Assembly: GCA_948567375.1 (NCBI GenBank)
Contig: OX419757.1
Coordinates: forward strand, 16,568,974 to 16,632,973
Direction of reading: 5' to 3'
Length of the DNA stretch: 64,000 nt
Origin: Lunularia cruciata
Taxonomy: Eukaryota > Streptophyta > Marchantiopsida > Lunulariales > Lunulariaceae
The position numbers were made by a program, and so were the translations under genes. Below, piece after piece: positions 23,300-36,034 of this stretch (positions are counted from its first letter, which is position 1; every line of letters starts with the position of its first letter). Below the pieces are notes generated by a model that ran no database searches, was not told where the DNA came from, and worked only from the letters and a program-made list of their open reading frames with translations.

Positions 23300-24760
23300 A
23301 ACTTTACTTAACTGATTACTGCAAAAGTGATACTTGCCAGGTTGTCACAATAGACAACTAGACCAAACACGTGTTCCTTGGCAAAGACACTTCTTTGTGC
23401 ACTAAAGGTATGAGAATTGTGAACATCATGCTACCAAATGGCTCTATTCTCACACTAATGGATGTGCAATGAGTCTTAGATCTTCAAAAGTACCTCTTCT
23501 CTATTTCTGCCTTTGATAAAAAGGGATGACACTTTCTTATTTTCAACATCACATGCCAATTATTTGACCCTAAAGGCAAACTATTCACAAAATTTCCCCT
23601 CAAAAATAATTTGTACATTTTGGAGAGGGTTGTGACTGCACATAATGCATAGCCAACATAAGCCTTGCAATGTGCTACATTTGATTGAGAAAATCAACTT
23701 ACTTTTCAAAAACTAGAAACAAAAGTTGAAGCCCAAGAGAGGGCAAAACACAAGTATGCAGTTTCAGAACTCAAACTTGAAGGCAAATGATTAGGATGAA
23801 CAAAGTCTTTGTAACCAATGTCACCTCCCCTTTCAAGTTCTTGGTTCATCCTCATCCACGCTCCAGATCATCATAGGAGGATATGTTTATTAGTTTCCAC
23901 ACTACTTGCAAACTTGGCCTTTGGAGTTAGATTCACAAGCACATATTCACTTAATATTAACCAATAGAGAAATTCCATAGTTGAGTCTATGACATCAAAA
24001 TGTATAGCAATGGTAGTTTCTTTTTTAGCTTCAGATCAAGATGCCTTCACTCTTGTAGTCTTGCAACCCTAGACCATGTTGCGGTCAAATCTAGCAGTTT
24101 ACAATGTTCTCTAAAGTTGCTTCTGCCCGGCACTCCAGATGAAAGCTTCCACTCCGGCCTTCAACAAGACCCCTTAAGTGAAATTCCTTACCTTGTGAAT
24201 TCTTGGGCAGACAAACCCCACAAACTACAGCACATGCTGCAGATGTAGTAGAAACTATGACTTGGGGACACTACACTCCAACAACAAATGCTGCTCTTCA
24301 TGAACATGCTTACACCTTGAGAAACTTATAGCCTCATTCTTTTTAAGCATCTATCCATCTTCTTTGACAAAAAAGTGATTGCTTTGAGGCTTTTTACCTT
24401 TATCTTCATTGGCAAAACATCAAACCAGCCAAAAACTGCAAATTTTTCAATCTAACGGAGGTGGAGAATATCTCTTTGACCAATTCACAAAATTTTGTGA
24501 AGAATGGATGATTACACATAAAATCATAGCTCCCTACACACCTCAAAAGAATGGGGTTTCTTAAAGAAAAACCAGACACTATATGAAGCAGCACGGTGCA
24601 TGCTTCATCAAGCCAAGCTTCCCAAGCAATATTGGGGAGAAGTGGTGATATGGACTAATTTCATATAAAATTGCTGTCCAACTAAAGCTATATCCCAACA
24701 TACAACTCCCTTCAAGCTTTGGCATGGCTACAGACATGATTTATCCTATTTTAGAGTTTT
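23300..24760 (+). pseudogene. copia protease end and integrase remnant
   Basis: Near 23350-23640 one frame reads HVFLGKDTSLCTKGMRIVNI and then LFSISAFDKKG and GKLFTKFPLKNNLYILERVV, the protease to GAG-pre-integrase stretch of copia Pol. Near 24440-24560 the integrase core reads QSNGGGEYLFDQFTKFCEEW and IIAPYTPQKNGV, where the second catalytic aspartate of S-D-x-G-G-E-Y is asparagine. ARCMLHQAKLPKQYWGE follows across a frameshift around 24590-24640. Confidence 0.8.
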
Positions 24761-25719
24761 TGGCTACAAGTGTATATTAAAATACCAAAAGAGCTTTGCA
24801 CCAAATTTGAGTATCAAATTGTAGAGTGCATTTTCTTACGTTGTGTTGGTGATCAAAATGTTGGACCATACCATTGGCCTATAAAGTGCAAATAATATCT
24901 GATGGGCATGATTTTGCTTCAAAGGATATGGTTTTTGAGGAAGAGTAGTTAGCTCTAAACTTGATCTAGAACTCTTACATGCCATCAATTATTAGTGGAA
25001 ACTCTACAAAGTGATCCTTTCTTTTATTGCACACTATATATCCTTGTTGTAACTTCTAGACCCTCACCACCACCTCAAACTACTCCTCCATTATTGCACT
25101 AGACCTCACTACCCAACCAACACAAACCTATACTATTCCAATTGCCATGCCAATTCTCCCTCAACCATCTAATCCCTTTTCTTAAATAGTTCCAGGACCA
25201 ATAGATAATTTATTGACTCAGCCCTCCATAGAACCTATGCTACATTCACAATCAAAGATTCATGAGGAGCTGGTCATCCAAGTTGACTCTATTAATTTGG
25301 AAGACATCATCAATATTCCTATTCATGATAGTCTCATTAAACTCACCATATCATTTTCCAAGAGTTGTGGATTTAAGTTCTAGCCTTGAGCTCATGCCTC
25401 ACTTAGGCAATCATATCCATTCACCACAACAATAGTCTTTTTTGAACATCTCACCTTGATTAAGGACTACCTTAAAGATAAGCTTAAGGCTTCCAACTTT
25501 GGTAAGCAACTAAGAATAGATTCTACAAGTTCCTCATCACATAATGATGCTCAAGCACCATCATCATCACCCCCAGATTTCTCTTCAAAAACCCATCAAT
25601 TGGTGGCTGCTCAGGTCTAATAAAAGGAATAAGGAAGTTCCTCTAAAACATGACCATGCATAAAATTATCAATCTGAAATGTTGGTACCAAAGTCGAAGA
25701 AAATTCAGAAATAAGCACT

Positions 25720-26548
25720 TCATACAAGTGTGCCCAAGGTTCCACTTGAACCTCCTACATTTAAAAAGGCTATGGACTCACCTTAAGCTTATTATAAGAA
25801 AGTAGCAGTTCAAGACAAACTGCAATCCCATGCCCAAATAAACTTGGGTATTCACCAAGTTACACCTTGGTTGTTGCCCCATCACTTGCAAATGGTTGTT
25901 TAAGCTCAAATTGAAACCAAATGGTTTCATAGATTGGTGCAAAGCATGACTTGTTGCTCAAGGATTTACCCAAATGTATCATGGTGCAAAGCATGACTGG
26001 TTGCTCAAGAATTTACCCAAATGTATCACCTTGACTACATAGACACTTTCTCTCCAGTCATATGTCTTCAGTCTATCATACTAATATTTGTTATTCATGC
26101 ATAACAAAATCTGCACATTTGCACATTAAAACTACTTTTTTAAAATGGAACCTTGTTTGAAGAACTCTATATGCAAGTTCCAAAGGGCATTTCTGCTCCC
26201 CAACCTTTCCTTGTTTGCATATTACAAAAGGCCCTTTATAGGCTCAAGTAGTCACCAAGAGAGTGGTATCATGTTATTAATGCTTCCTTAAGTTCTCTTT
26301 GTCTCAATAAATCAATTTTAGATAGTAATGTACATTACTTGCACATAGACAACCATTTCCTTATCCTTACCTTGTTCATTGATGATACACTTATTGCAAC
26401 TGATCTTATTCCACTCCTTCAATTTTTCAAGTCCAAAATGTCCTCTTGGTTTGTTGTGAGTGATCTTGGTGAGATTCATCATTGCTTAAGCCTTAAGGTC
26501 AAAACCATCAAGAAGATTGGATCAGAATCTTCAACAGTTGTGTGCTAA
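25720..26548 (+). pseudogene. copia reverse transcriptase remnant
   Basis: Blocks in order: LVAQEFTQMYHLDYIDTFSP (the copia L-V-A-x-G-F/Y-x-Q-x-x-G-x-D-Y-x-x-T-F-S-P block), EELYMQVPKG, QKALYRLK and, in the ORF 26339-26548, the catalytic box as FIDDTLI, where the family has Y-V-D-D. The two aspartates are therefore kept. VSDLGEIHHCLSLKV follows, then the frame ends. A 47-bp tandem duplication interrupts the first block. Confidence 0.8.
25935..26028 (+). repeat. 47-bp tandem duplication in the copia RT
   Basis: The unit tggtgcaaagcatgact...ccaaatgtatca at 25935-25981 is repeated at 25982-26028 with two differences. It duplicates the K-A-x-L-V-A-Q-x-F block of the RT. Confidence 0.85.
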
Positions 26549-26639
26549 AAAAAAATGTTGGAGTTCAACTTCCACAAGTGCTAACTAGTATCAATACCAT
26601 TAGTAGCAAGAGTTCAACTCCCACTTGAATGCTTCTTCT

Positions 26640-27164
26640 AGCATTGTGGTCCAATTGAAGCTTGTTGTCTTTCCAAAGAGATCCTTAATGGTGTGGCTAC
26701 ATGAGCATAATAGTGGATATATCATCAATAAAAACTTGCCAATCCATTAAATCCTTGAACTTTTGTGGTATTTTTAGGTGTAGGCTAATTAATAATTACC
26801 TTGATTTCTCCTCTTCCATCTTTTTTCCTCCAATTGAAACCTTATGGTCCAAGAAGATAATTTCTTTTTGCCAAAAGATATACTTGGACTTCTTATAGTA
26901 GAACTTCCATTATCATAGCCATCTTAAGACTTCTCTTGTGTGGTTCTTGTGTTTTACCTTAACTATAAACTGAAATGCCTTCCAAGAAACCTACCATGTA
27001 TCAAACTAATAGCTCCTCAGCACCCATTGCATTTGATCCATGAAAATTTCCAAAGCATAAGTGAGCCCAAAAGGCAAAACTCTCCATTCAGAATGCACAT
27101 ACCTTGTACAAAAAGTAATCTTTTGCATATCTTTGCAGATCAATTGAAATTTTCCAATAGCTAT
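26640..27164 (-). pseudogene. gypsy RT remnant, C-terminal half
   Basis: The minus frame starting near 27164 reads KDMQKITFCTRYVHSEWRVL, then PFGLTYALEIFMDQM, the conserved T-x-Y-G-H-x-E-x-x-V-M-P-F-G-L-T-N-A-P-x-x-F-x-x-x-M block. Further down, near 26900-26750, YIFWQKEIIFLDHKVS matches the y-x-F-x-x-x-x-x-x-x-L-G-H-x-v-S block. Confidence 0.8.
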
Positions 27165-29356
27165 TGTCTTACTTTTCCTTTCTCTCTTTTGGAACACAGT
27201 GGGTGCCTAGTTGAGGATTTTATGGATCAAAGGCTTTTGTGTAGATTTTTCACTACTAGTCTGAGCATATTTTTGCCTAATCATTGAAACCTTTTACTCT
27301 TATTTTTAGTATTCCTTCTATCGGATAGTGGAGTAACCTATCATTACAACATGCACTCCTAACTTGTTGGCCATCACTTCCGACATTACCAAGGAAAAAG
27401 AGCATAGTATACCTAGAAGGAAGGGACCTAAGCGCAATGCTTGCACACCAATCCAAGCCAACTAGGCATACAAATATGCATGCAAGCACAAAGAGGATCC
27501 AATCAAGAATTCAACAACTCTCTATGCTTTTTTGTTGAAAATGAGCTTTAGAGCCTTCTTGCTTTGTTTCCAAGCTAATTTCAACATGTACTTCAAGCTA
27601 CCTCCAACATGTACTTCAGATTTCAACCAATTTCTAATCCAAATGGAGAAATTCTATATCTCTTTTATAGGGAAAACTCTATGCAACTCATATGGATATA
27701 AAATTTTCTTTGTGACTTGGATTCAAGTGTTTTGGAATTCAATGAAAAGCCTATAAAATAAGCTTTCTAATGATTTGACATAAGCTACAATTTTACCACT
27801 ATAGCTCCTTGACAAGGTCTCAAACTTGGCCAACTTTTTGTCTGTATTCACCATTTGAAATCCCTAATTGAGGGTTTTCTCTTGGGTATTGGCAATTCCT
27901 GCTAGATTTCTAGATCAAAGATACACATAGTCCTCAAAAGCCACTCTAGTCATCTAGAATATTCAATCATGGTCAAAAAATGGAAGAGTTGGCATTTATA
28001 GTGATTGAAGGTAGAAATGCTTATATTGAGCAAACAATAGTATTTTTAATGTAAATTATTGCATTAATTCTCACTCTCTATGGACCCACAACCAAGAAAA
28101 TTTTTCAAAATAGCTATTTGTGCTCTTTTTTAAGCTCTTATGAAGTTTGATGGCTCAATCCAATCCCAATTTAGATGTGGATCAATTCCTGAGTTGGGCT
28201 AACTTGTGAGCTCTATAGACCCATGTATACTTGATCCAAGACCCTAAATTCTCTATTTGAGGAATTCATAAATTTTCACACAAAAGTGTAAACTCTAACC
28301 ACCAACAATATTTGAAATTTTCATAGCTTGATTCATGCCATAGCCTGAGAAGCAACCAAACCTGATCATAACCTTCTCTTCAACAATTTGATCTCTAGTG
28401 CTCCAACTTCAATTAATCAAATATAATTTAAGATTGACTCAAAAGAAGAATTCAGTGAGCTCAATATAGAGAGAACTTTATCAACTCACTATTCCCATAA
28501 ATAGATCATGAAAAGATATGACACAACTCTCAAAATTCTCTTGTTTGCTCATCTAAGAGAGTATTTTGATCCCATATGCTTCAATTGACCCTAATTCACT
28601 CAAAGTTTGCTCAATTCCCTTGATTTTTGTCTCTTGATTGTACTCTATGAGCTCTTCTCTCCAACCTTGGTCTTCTTTCTCCAAATGATCTCCCCAAACT
28701 CCTTCAATCCTTGAAGAAGTCTAGGCTTCCCCGATTGGGACCCAAACTCTTGTAAATTTATCATTTAGCCTCTTCCCTTTTTGACAAATAGATCACCACA
28801 ACTCCACCTTGAAGCTCATGAAAATTTGGATTTTTTTTCCCTATAAGAGCACATAAATTTTTAAGTCCAAGACTTGCTCATAAGTAAGTACTAGAAGGAT
28901 GATAGGATATGGGTTTCACATCATTGACTTCATGAATGCCACTCCAAAGTGTACCACCATCCGGTCCTATAAGCCATCATGGTGTAAACTCTGAAGATTG
29001 ATGAAGAAATGATCCAAGAGTGGCAGATCAAGAGCATGGACATGTCTTGCTCAAATGCTTACTCCAATGCCCTAGTGTCTATGTTCTGCTAAAACTCTCA
29101 CTCTCCACGTCCTCCTCCTGCTTGAGACTCCTAAAACTATAAAGACCCTCCCCTCTCACCTCTCCACCACCTATATACATCAGAGCTCTTGAACAAGATA
29201 AGATCATACTCCACATGGCCTGCCACTTAAATGCACATAGATTGCTCACATGGCAATAGCTCAATCATGGGATCCGTCATACAACCTACTACATCTTTAT
29301 GGAGATAAACCATATTACTTTACTTTTTCATGGGTTACACAAAACACAACATGACA
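27165..29356 (-). mobile_element. Long LTR, family L, copy 1 (2192 bp)
   Basis: On the minus strand it begins TGTCATGTTGTG (at 29356) and ends agtaagACA (at 27165). A second copy lies at 37613-40568 on the plus strand, and the two match over the whole length once the solo LTR nested in the second copy is removed (2192 against about 2198 bp). It is set in the RT of gypsy element 2. The five flanking bases (minus strand agcaa before, atagc after) do not match as a clean target duplication. There is no coding sequence; small ORFs such as 27277-27489 recur in the second copy only because the repeat does. It is most likely a solo LTR. Confidence 0.75.
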
Positions 29357-29720
29357 TTGCTTTGAAGATCTAAATCTATGAAGTAATATGCTCCACTTAA
29401 TTGATCCAACAAGTCATCAATTTTATGCAAGGGATACACATTCTTCATAGTATGTTTATTAAAGCTACAATAATCACTAAAGAATCAAAGCAATCCATCC
29501 TTCTTTGGTACAAAGAGTACCAATGCTCCTCAAGCAAATATATTATATCATATGAAATCCTTCTCCAACAACTTGGTTAATGTTATATGAAGTTCTTCTA
29601 ACTCCTTTGTATGAGCCAATGGAGTGGTCCACTCATTGGAGTACTACTTAGTAGTATCACAATCTTGAAGAGCATACCTTGATCATATGGCCTTCTTTTG
29701 GAAGATCATTTAGAAATATA
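29357..29720 (-). pseudogene. gypsy RT remnant, N-terminal half
   Basis: On the minus strand, blocks in shifting frames match the start of the gypsy RT: SSTPMSGPLHWL near 29640, HWYSLYQRRMD near 29530 (W-x-S-P-x-x-x-V-x-K-K-x-D-G), and LDQLSGAYYF at about 29400-29370 (F-D-x-L-x-G-A-x-x-F-S). The break falls right after this, inside D-L-Q-S-N. Confidence 0.7.
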
Positions 29721-30565
29721 TCTATAAATTCCCATAGGATTTGATCAAAATGCCTTTTAAGGATGTTGTCTTCATCAAAGCTCCCTTGCATAATAGGTTT
29801 GATCCACACCGCAAAAAAATATTCTTCTCCCAGAGCTTGCTCTACAATTGCTACACTAACAAACTTTCTATATTGGGATTAATTATACTTAGGTTTCTTC
29901 CTCATAGGTGCTAGTAATCTAATTAATAATTCTTACCTTAGTGTTGGACTTGAATTTGTTGCTAGGTCTAATGAAATTATGGCTTAAAGCCAAGGAAGAT
30001 CTAGAATATTGTAAGGGAGTTACTACAAATCTTATGTACTCAAAATGCTCTTTCCTAATATAGAATACAAGAAGGTATGAGGGTAGGAATGTAGAACTCT
30101 TTCTATCATCTAACATCATCAATTTGCTATCTAATATCAAATTTATAAGAATAACTAATTCCTTTGCTAGTTTTATGGATAGATAGTTCTCAAACTCTTA
30201 TAATCAACCAAAATTTTGCAATCATAGTCTGATAACATACCTTGCAAGTGGATCAAAATTGCAAGGTAGAGCTTTCAATCCTATTGAAACTTATCATATT
30301 TCCAATAAGTGGTTCAATATCTCCTATTGGGACTATTGTTTCTTTGATCATCATACTCCAAAAACTTTATTTGGGCAGTTGGTCAAGGTTGTCTATTCTT
30401 GTTTGGACATTCAATATTACGATATCCAATTCAACAACAATAAAAAACCACCATTTTGTTGTAGTTTCTCTCAATCTGCCATGCCAAGCCAAGTGGTCTT
30501 TGGTGGATGACATCAATCTCCACTGGTGACGGCTCATCCACTTGTACGTGGTATGGTTGTAAGTT

Positions 30566-31140
30566 CTATAGAGGTCTAGGATGACACCAAGTTGTAGCAA
30601 TCAAGGAGTCAAAATGCTCAACCATTTGTATGGCTTCTTCTAGATGTTTGGATTCATGGATAGTGACTTTCAATTTGGTGTTTGATTTCAAGCCTCTCAA
30701 AAACCAATATAAGTCTTTGCCTACTTGTATGTCTAGAATAAACATCATGGTATTTTGGAATTGAGAAATATAACCCCTCATAAAACAACTTGTTTCCATT
30801 TCAACAATGAATCTTGTGTAACATTCATGGCTTGGAATCTCCCAAAGAATGCAATCTTGAAGTCTTCCTAGGTCAAAATTGGAGCAAAAAATTGCCATTG
30901 AGTATGATTTACCCCAAATTGCCACAATAGTTTTACCACTCCATCTATATGACTTGAATCAAAGAGGATTCATCTCTAATCATCTAGATTCATAATCAAA
31001 CTTACATTCATAATCAAACAAAAAGTTCCCTATTGCATCCATTTTATTCTTGTCTTCAAATACCTTTGTTTTTGAAATCAAATTCAATCTTCTCCTTTGC
31101 AAAACACTTTTCTCTCCAATTGCTCTTATTGTTGTTCGTC
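30566..31140 (-). pseudogene. gypsy gag remnant
   Basis: The minus ORF 30925-30566 contains CFMRGYISQFQNTMMFILDI and DLYWFLRGLKSNTKLKVTIH followed by LEEAIQMVEHFDSL. This is the Retrotrans_gag pattern V-x-x-Y-x-x-x-F-x-x-L ... F-L-x-G-L-K-x-x-x-x ... L-x-x-A-x-x-x-A. The frame is open for 119 codons, but the neighbouring parts are broken. Confidence 0.7.
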
Positions 31141-31182
31141 ATGATCTTTCTCTTTCATCAATTGAGTAAGATGCTTGATTTG

Positions 31183-31938
31183 TGTAATACCAAGAGCTAG
31201 ACATATAATCTAGATGTGAAATTTGGTTTGGTAATATCTAGAATGATGTATACATGATGGTCAAAATAGATCAGATAGAAGTATCACCAAAAGAGTACTT
31301 CTACTAATAGGGCAAGAATCAAAATAGACTTGAAAACCTTAGAACCAATAGCTAGACATATGATTTAAAGGTGAGAATTAGTTTGGTAACATATGGAAGG
31401 ATGTAACACATGATGGACTGAATAGATCAGAAAGAGGTATCTCCAAAAGGGGACTTCTATTAATAGATTAAGAACCAAAATATGCCTGAAATCTTTGAAG
31501 GCATTCTTGGGGCCTAAATGGATGAATTAGGCCTTGAAAATGTACAAATTCCCCCCCCCCCAGTGGATGAAAGGTTGGCCTTCCATCCCCTTTGCTTTGT
31601 CTTGTCAAGAGCTTTCCAATGGTACCTTACCCATGTGATTCTAAGATTCCTACAAGAAGATTCCCTAAAAGATTCCATCTGATCAAAGCTTGTTTGACCA
31701 ACCAGATAGGACCAGGACTGACATGTCATCTATATAAGTAAGTAATCCAAGGGTGGAGCTTGCTGACATGTCACCTATCTATGTGCCTAATCCTAGGGTG
31801 GAGCTTCCTTGGAGGAGATCCTCTTTGTCTATATAATAAAGAGAAGGTGCTCCTTTGGGGCATCGGGGGTTTGAGTGTGAAATAGTGTGTTTCTCATGGT
31901 GTGTTTCTTCTTGGGTCTCATATCCTTGGAGAATTAGA
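31183..31938 (-). mobile_element. Solo LTR, family S, copy 2 (inverted)
   Basis: It is the reverse complement of the solo LTR at 10731-11475 along its length, about 756 bp. On the plus strand it starts tgtaatacCAAGAGC and ends ttggagaattaga. The flanks are atttg (31178-31182) and atttt (31939-31943), a 4/5 target duplication. A C-run of 11 (31551-31561) marks the variable G-run of the LTR. It is more diverged at its 5' LTR end than the other two copies. Confidence 0.85.
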
Positions 31939-33099
31939 ATTTTTTAGTACATATCAATGATACTTTTGGGCATCACTGCCATAACTACTTCTCTACCACA
32001 TTGCCTTCTTGCAATTATCTAGGATAACACATAGATGCAGCATGTCCACCACTCTCGGTAAGTTATCAAGACAATCAGTAGTTCATTAGACAATGCGACC
32101 ACATTCAAACAATCATGCAATAGCTATAACAAGAAGTGATGAATTGCTAGAAATGATGTTTTGCTCCCAAGAAGGTTCCTTCTAGAAGCCTTCTTGCTTG
32201 GAATGCACGCCAAGCTAACCATCTACTTGGTATACAAGCTAAGATAGCTACTAACTTGGCATACCAACTACTAAAATATTATGAAGTTCTTAAAAGCTTC
32301 TTGCAAATAAGCTTCCTAGATGCTTCTAGAATATTCTTAGATTATCTTAGTTTTATCTCCTTTTGCTCTAATTATCTAATTCAGCTAACTCATTTGCTCA
32401 TACTAACTCTTTGGCTAACTCCATATTATTATAGTAGTTAGGATTCTTCTTAGTAGGATCTTTGTAGTAGAAAACCCAAAGAAGATAAGTAATAGGAACA
32501 TTCTTTGGAGAATAATTATTATCCTCAAAAGACAAGTGAGTAATAATTATAAATAACCAAGATAAGACCTTATACATGATAAAGGGATAAGAAGACCTCC
32601 ATTGTAATTGTTGTTGACAATTGTAGTTTTGGTAGAGATAGTTGTAGTTGTCAGCCTATTAGCCATTAAATTTCTTAGATTTTGACTGGATTTTTTGCTA
32701 TTGAGTGTTGTTATTCAATGCAAATTCTCATTTTCTCAAACAAAGATAAATACAAGTGAAAGAGAATAAAGCTCTTTGTCACTTTTGCTTAGTTTTGATT
32801 ACCAATGTCAGTTCTTTGTAGTGTGTATGTTGAGGAATCTTTGTAGCAAGAGTATTAAGGGCCTTGTGTTTGGTCCTTGGTGCAACGCCCTTGAAGTAAA
32901 GTCTTGAGGTGACTTAAGTGACCTATAGTGTTGATAGTAGTTAGCAAATACAAAGCAAAGAATAAGCACTGATGCAAAGATCCTTTGTGAGAAGATTTTT
33001 CATTTAAGAAAAGTAGAACTTGCTCTTTAGAGAAGGAATCTTTGTAGTCAAATAGCTTCTTTATAGGATTAGATCATGACTTTTAGAAGTTTAGTTGGA
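31939..33099. other. Gene-free stretch, probably LTR sequence
   Basis: I see no coding sequence. A TATA-like aattataaataacc at about 32537 followed by cattgtaattgttg resembles the core of a plant gypsy LTR. It leads into blocks shared with 54775-56270. Confidence 0.4.
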
Positions 33100-33657
33100 A
33101 TGTGATTTTGTGACTGTGATTTTTCCTTTGTGATTTACTATAGTGCACCTCCTTGGTGACACTACACTCTTTTATGATTGGTTTTTGCTCAAGAAGTTAA
33201 ATAGGTAATAATAAAGAATTCAATAGTGATACTTTCCTTCAAGTCTAGTCATTTTCAAATTATATCTTTGTAGGAATGATCTAGTTATTACCGATATATT
33301 GCATTTTAGTCAACCATAAGTGATAAAACTAGACTCCTTTGCCTCCTTGGCTCTCCAAGGAGAGGTATACCTTGAAGTGGAACACTAGGGAGCTCACTTC
33401 TTCTATGTTGAGCTTTTGAGCTCTTGGCTATGATAGACAGAGATACCAAGTGCAACCTTGATCTTTATGCTAGAGTGTGTTTTTATCAATGAGTGTAATT
33501 AGTGCCTATTGGCAAATTGTATACAATTTGAGTTTTGATTGCTGATTCTTGATTATTGTAGCACTTCATAGTTTGTGGTTGACTTCTTATATGAGTTGTG
33601 CTTCTATAGTGTATGATATTGACAACAATGTATGTTGTGTAGAAATGTTTATATGCA
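33100..33657 (+). repeat. Repeat blocks B and A shared with 54775-56270
   Basis: Block B (about 33110-33320), with gttaaataggtaataa and ggaatgatct, matches about 56050-56270. Block A (about 33345-33657), with ggtatacctt and, at its end, the 100-bp unit attgtagcactt...atatgca at 33555-33657, matches about 55105-55430 and partly 54777-54877. Here the order is B then A, whereas on the right side of the window it is A then B. Confidence 0.65.
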
Positions 33658-36034
33658 TGACATCAAGGCATGGGACTATGTGGACTTTGTGATCTATCTA
33701 GATATTGCTTGGGTCCAGATGGTGTACTTGTCTTGTAAAACTGGCCAATCCTCTCACAAAAGCTAATAATTTAGAATGTGGTCTTATAATGTCCTGATGC
33801 ATCCTCAAGGGCAGAAAGGAGTAAAGTCCACCATGGAAAGAAGCCTAATAAGGTCCAAGTAGAGACATCCACTCATTATTATCTACCAAAAGAGCTTGCA
33901 ATACTATGGAAAGCAGGGAACCCGCTACATGTTGTAGAGACATAGGGATCCTAACATACATGCAAGATCTAGATAACTTGGTAGGAATATATGAATAGGA
34001 TTAAGAGAGTGTAACTAGGATTCAGAGTCTAGTGGTGCTTGAAAAGAAAGTATAAGAGTACAAAGGAGATTTGAGAGGTTAGGTGGAGAAGTGGACTTTG
34101 CTCTCATCCCTAAACATCAAGATCATCCTTGGTATTATACTGGATAAATATCCACTCACGGTCAATCAAAACAAGACTATGCAGGTTGTTGGTGAGGCAG
34201 TAAGTAGGGACGTGCTAAGGGTGCAGGTGCAAAAATCTGGTCTGGTAATGGTGGTGGATCTAAAGAGCTAAAGGAGGTAGGGAAATGTAGGGAAATGAGG
34301 AATAAATGTGACAATAAGTATAAGATTATCCATAAGAGACTTCACCAAGGTAGGTTTACTTTCTAAAGTACATAACAAGGAGATAGAAGTGTCTCTATAG
34401 AGTTGAACTTGAGCCATGGTGTGTGCTAAAAGAGTTGATGTCAAGATCTACTCCTTAGTTGCATATAGGAGGTATGGGGTGCTAGATGAGGGGCATTGCC
34501 TATGATAGTCACTCCAGCTACCCATGCCAAAGAACAAAATAGAAGCATAATAAAGTAATCTACTAAAAGTAACCCTAAGTCTAAGGAGATAAAGAATAAT
34601 ACATGAAAAAAGATGAAACATCCAAAACAAATAGTATAAATCTAAAACCAAAGGAAAAGAAAATAAGGATACCAAACAAAAAGTAACAAAAGAGAAGCAA
34701 ATGAGAGATGTAAAATAGGGCTATATGTCACCCAAGGAGATCTGTCCTCCTCTAAACTATGCTCCTTGTTTACACCAAATATATTTACCTCAATTTACAC
34801 CCTAAACCCACTCTACGGGTATTTGGAGAAGATAACTTAACAGTCCGCAATCAATTTAGGATGGGGCCTTCATTCCACACTCTCAATTCTTGATTCAGTT
34901 CCCACTAGCTCAATTCTCACCCAACTGTGATAATGCCTGTCTACATGCTCCCGTTGAAAATGCCCAATCCCATTTCACTCTGAACTACATGCCTGTGGCA
35001 GCCAAAGTACCATTGAACGAGCAGATAGAGTAGATAGAGTAGAGCGCGTTTATCGATCCAATCTGCTACCTGTCTTGTCATCATCTTGTATGTTTTCCCA
35101 AAACTCCTAGACTTGAGTATGTGATTCTAATCTGTAGTGCTAATCTCAATCTCAAACTTAAGTCTTGTTCACTCACACTCTACTAAACCCCCGAGAAACT
35201 ACCTTCTGTACAATTTTAACTCTTGAATTCTGAAATTTCAGTGGAGGTGGAGCACTTCAAATAGACCGGATAGAATCCATGACCGCAGCCGCTGGTTCCA
35301 GAAGGAAGATGGAAGAAAGGAACAAGAGTTTATTCTTGATAATATGCTAATTTGAGGTCCAGAGTTTCTTGATTATCCAATATTCTAAATAATATTCACT
35401 TATTTTTCGGGAGACATGAAAACTTATACGTTGTGTCATAATAATATGCTCGTCTTCTTATGGGAAGCCCAAGGAGGACAGCTTTATTATAACTTTATCC
35501 CCTACAACTGATTATGTTATAAACTATTTTACTCAGAACTGATCACAATATGAGTGTCGATAGCTATAGTTATAGTTATTTTCAACAATCATAGGTTTTA
35601 CTTATTGTTACCCTAATCACTCAGTGGGTAATGTAACTCTTTTATTTTTGAACTCACCTGGAAAGAGACGGAACACCTATGAGAATCTACTATGTAGATT
35701 CTCAAGGAGAATCCTTTACTGTTACTCGAACATTTCTTTCACTCCCGTATGGCCAAGCATAATCATGGATGGACTGCTCAGAATAGAATTGCTCATGTAT
35801 ATCCAGTTCATAACTTGTCCTGTCCACATAAATCAGATAATAATGGACGTCTCTCTCAACAGACAAATATCGAGTGTAAAGCGAATTGTCAAAGTTACTT
35901 TAAAGAGAGGAAAGGGCGACCGCGTAGAAAACACGAAGGATGGGTAAGAACTCATCACATGTCAAGAACGTGGGTGTGAGTTCGAAACACTTGCAATGAT
36001 CAACGTTGTCCGCAAAGTCACTACATAGATATTG
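33658..36034. other. Gene-free stretch, partly low-copy
   Basis: ORFs at 34083-34271, 35624-35947 and 35749-35979 have no known motif, and the last two overlap in different frames. At 35241 the acceptor-like aatttcag is followed by an ATG frame reading MTAAAGSRRKMEERNKSLFL and then a stop; it is too short to identify. From about 34740 to 36240 the base composition and lack of internal repeats suggest low-copy DNA. Confidence 0.35.

Larger units (their letters stand above)
17949..26560 (+). mobile_element. Ty1/copia retrotransposon 2, split by an insertion
   Basis: The copia order LTR, primer site, gag with zinc knuckle, protease, integrase, RT is present, but about 3.7 kb of unrelated sequence (roughly 19600 to 23270) divides the protease region. 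The RT ends near 26548, and RNase H and the 3' LTR are missing; the sequence runs straight into the gypsy fragment at 26640. It appears to have inserted into gypsy element 1 just upstream of that element's gag. Confidence 0.8.
26640..31140 (-). mobile_element. Ty3/gypsy retrotransposon 2, minus strand, split by an LTR
   Basis: On the minus strand gag lies at about 31140-30566, a protease-like region follows, the N-terminal part of RT is at about 29700-29357, and the RT continues at 27164-26640 after a 2192-bp LTR insertion. The RT halves join in the conserved D-L-x-S-G-Y-x-Q-I block. RNase H and integrase are absent. Copia element 2 abuts on the low-coordinate side and solo LTR S copy 2 on the other. 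Confidence 0.8.

Noticed and set aside
35241..35350. Start of a bHLH protein (RRKMEERNKS after an acceptor-like site)
   Set aside because: Only about ten residues resemble a bHLH basic region and a stop follows at once.
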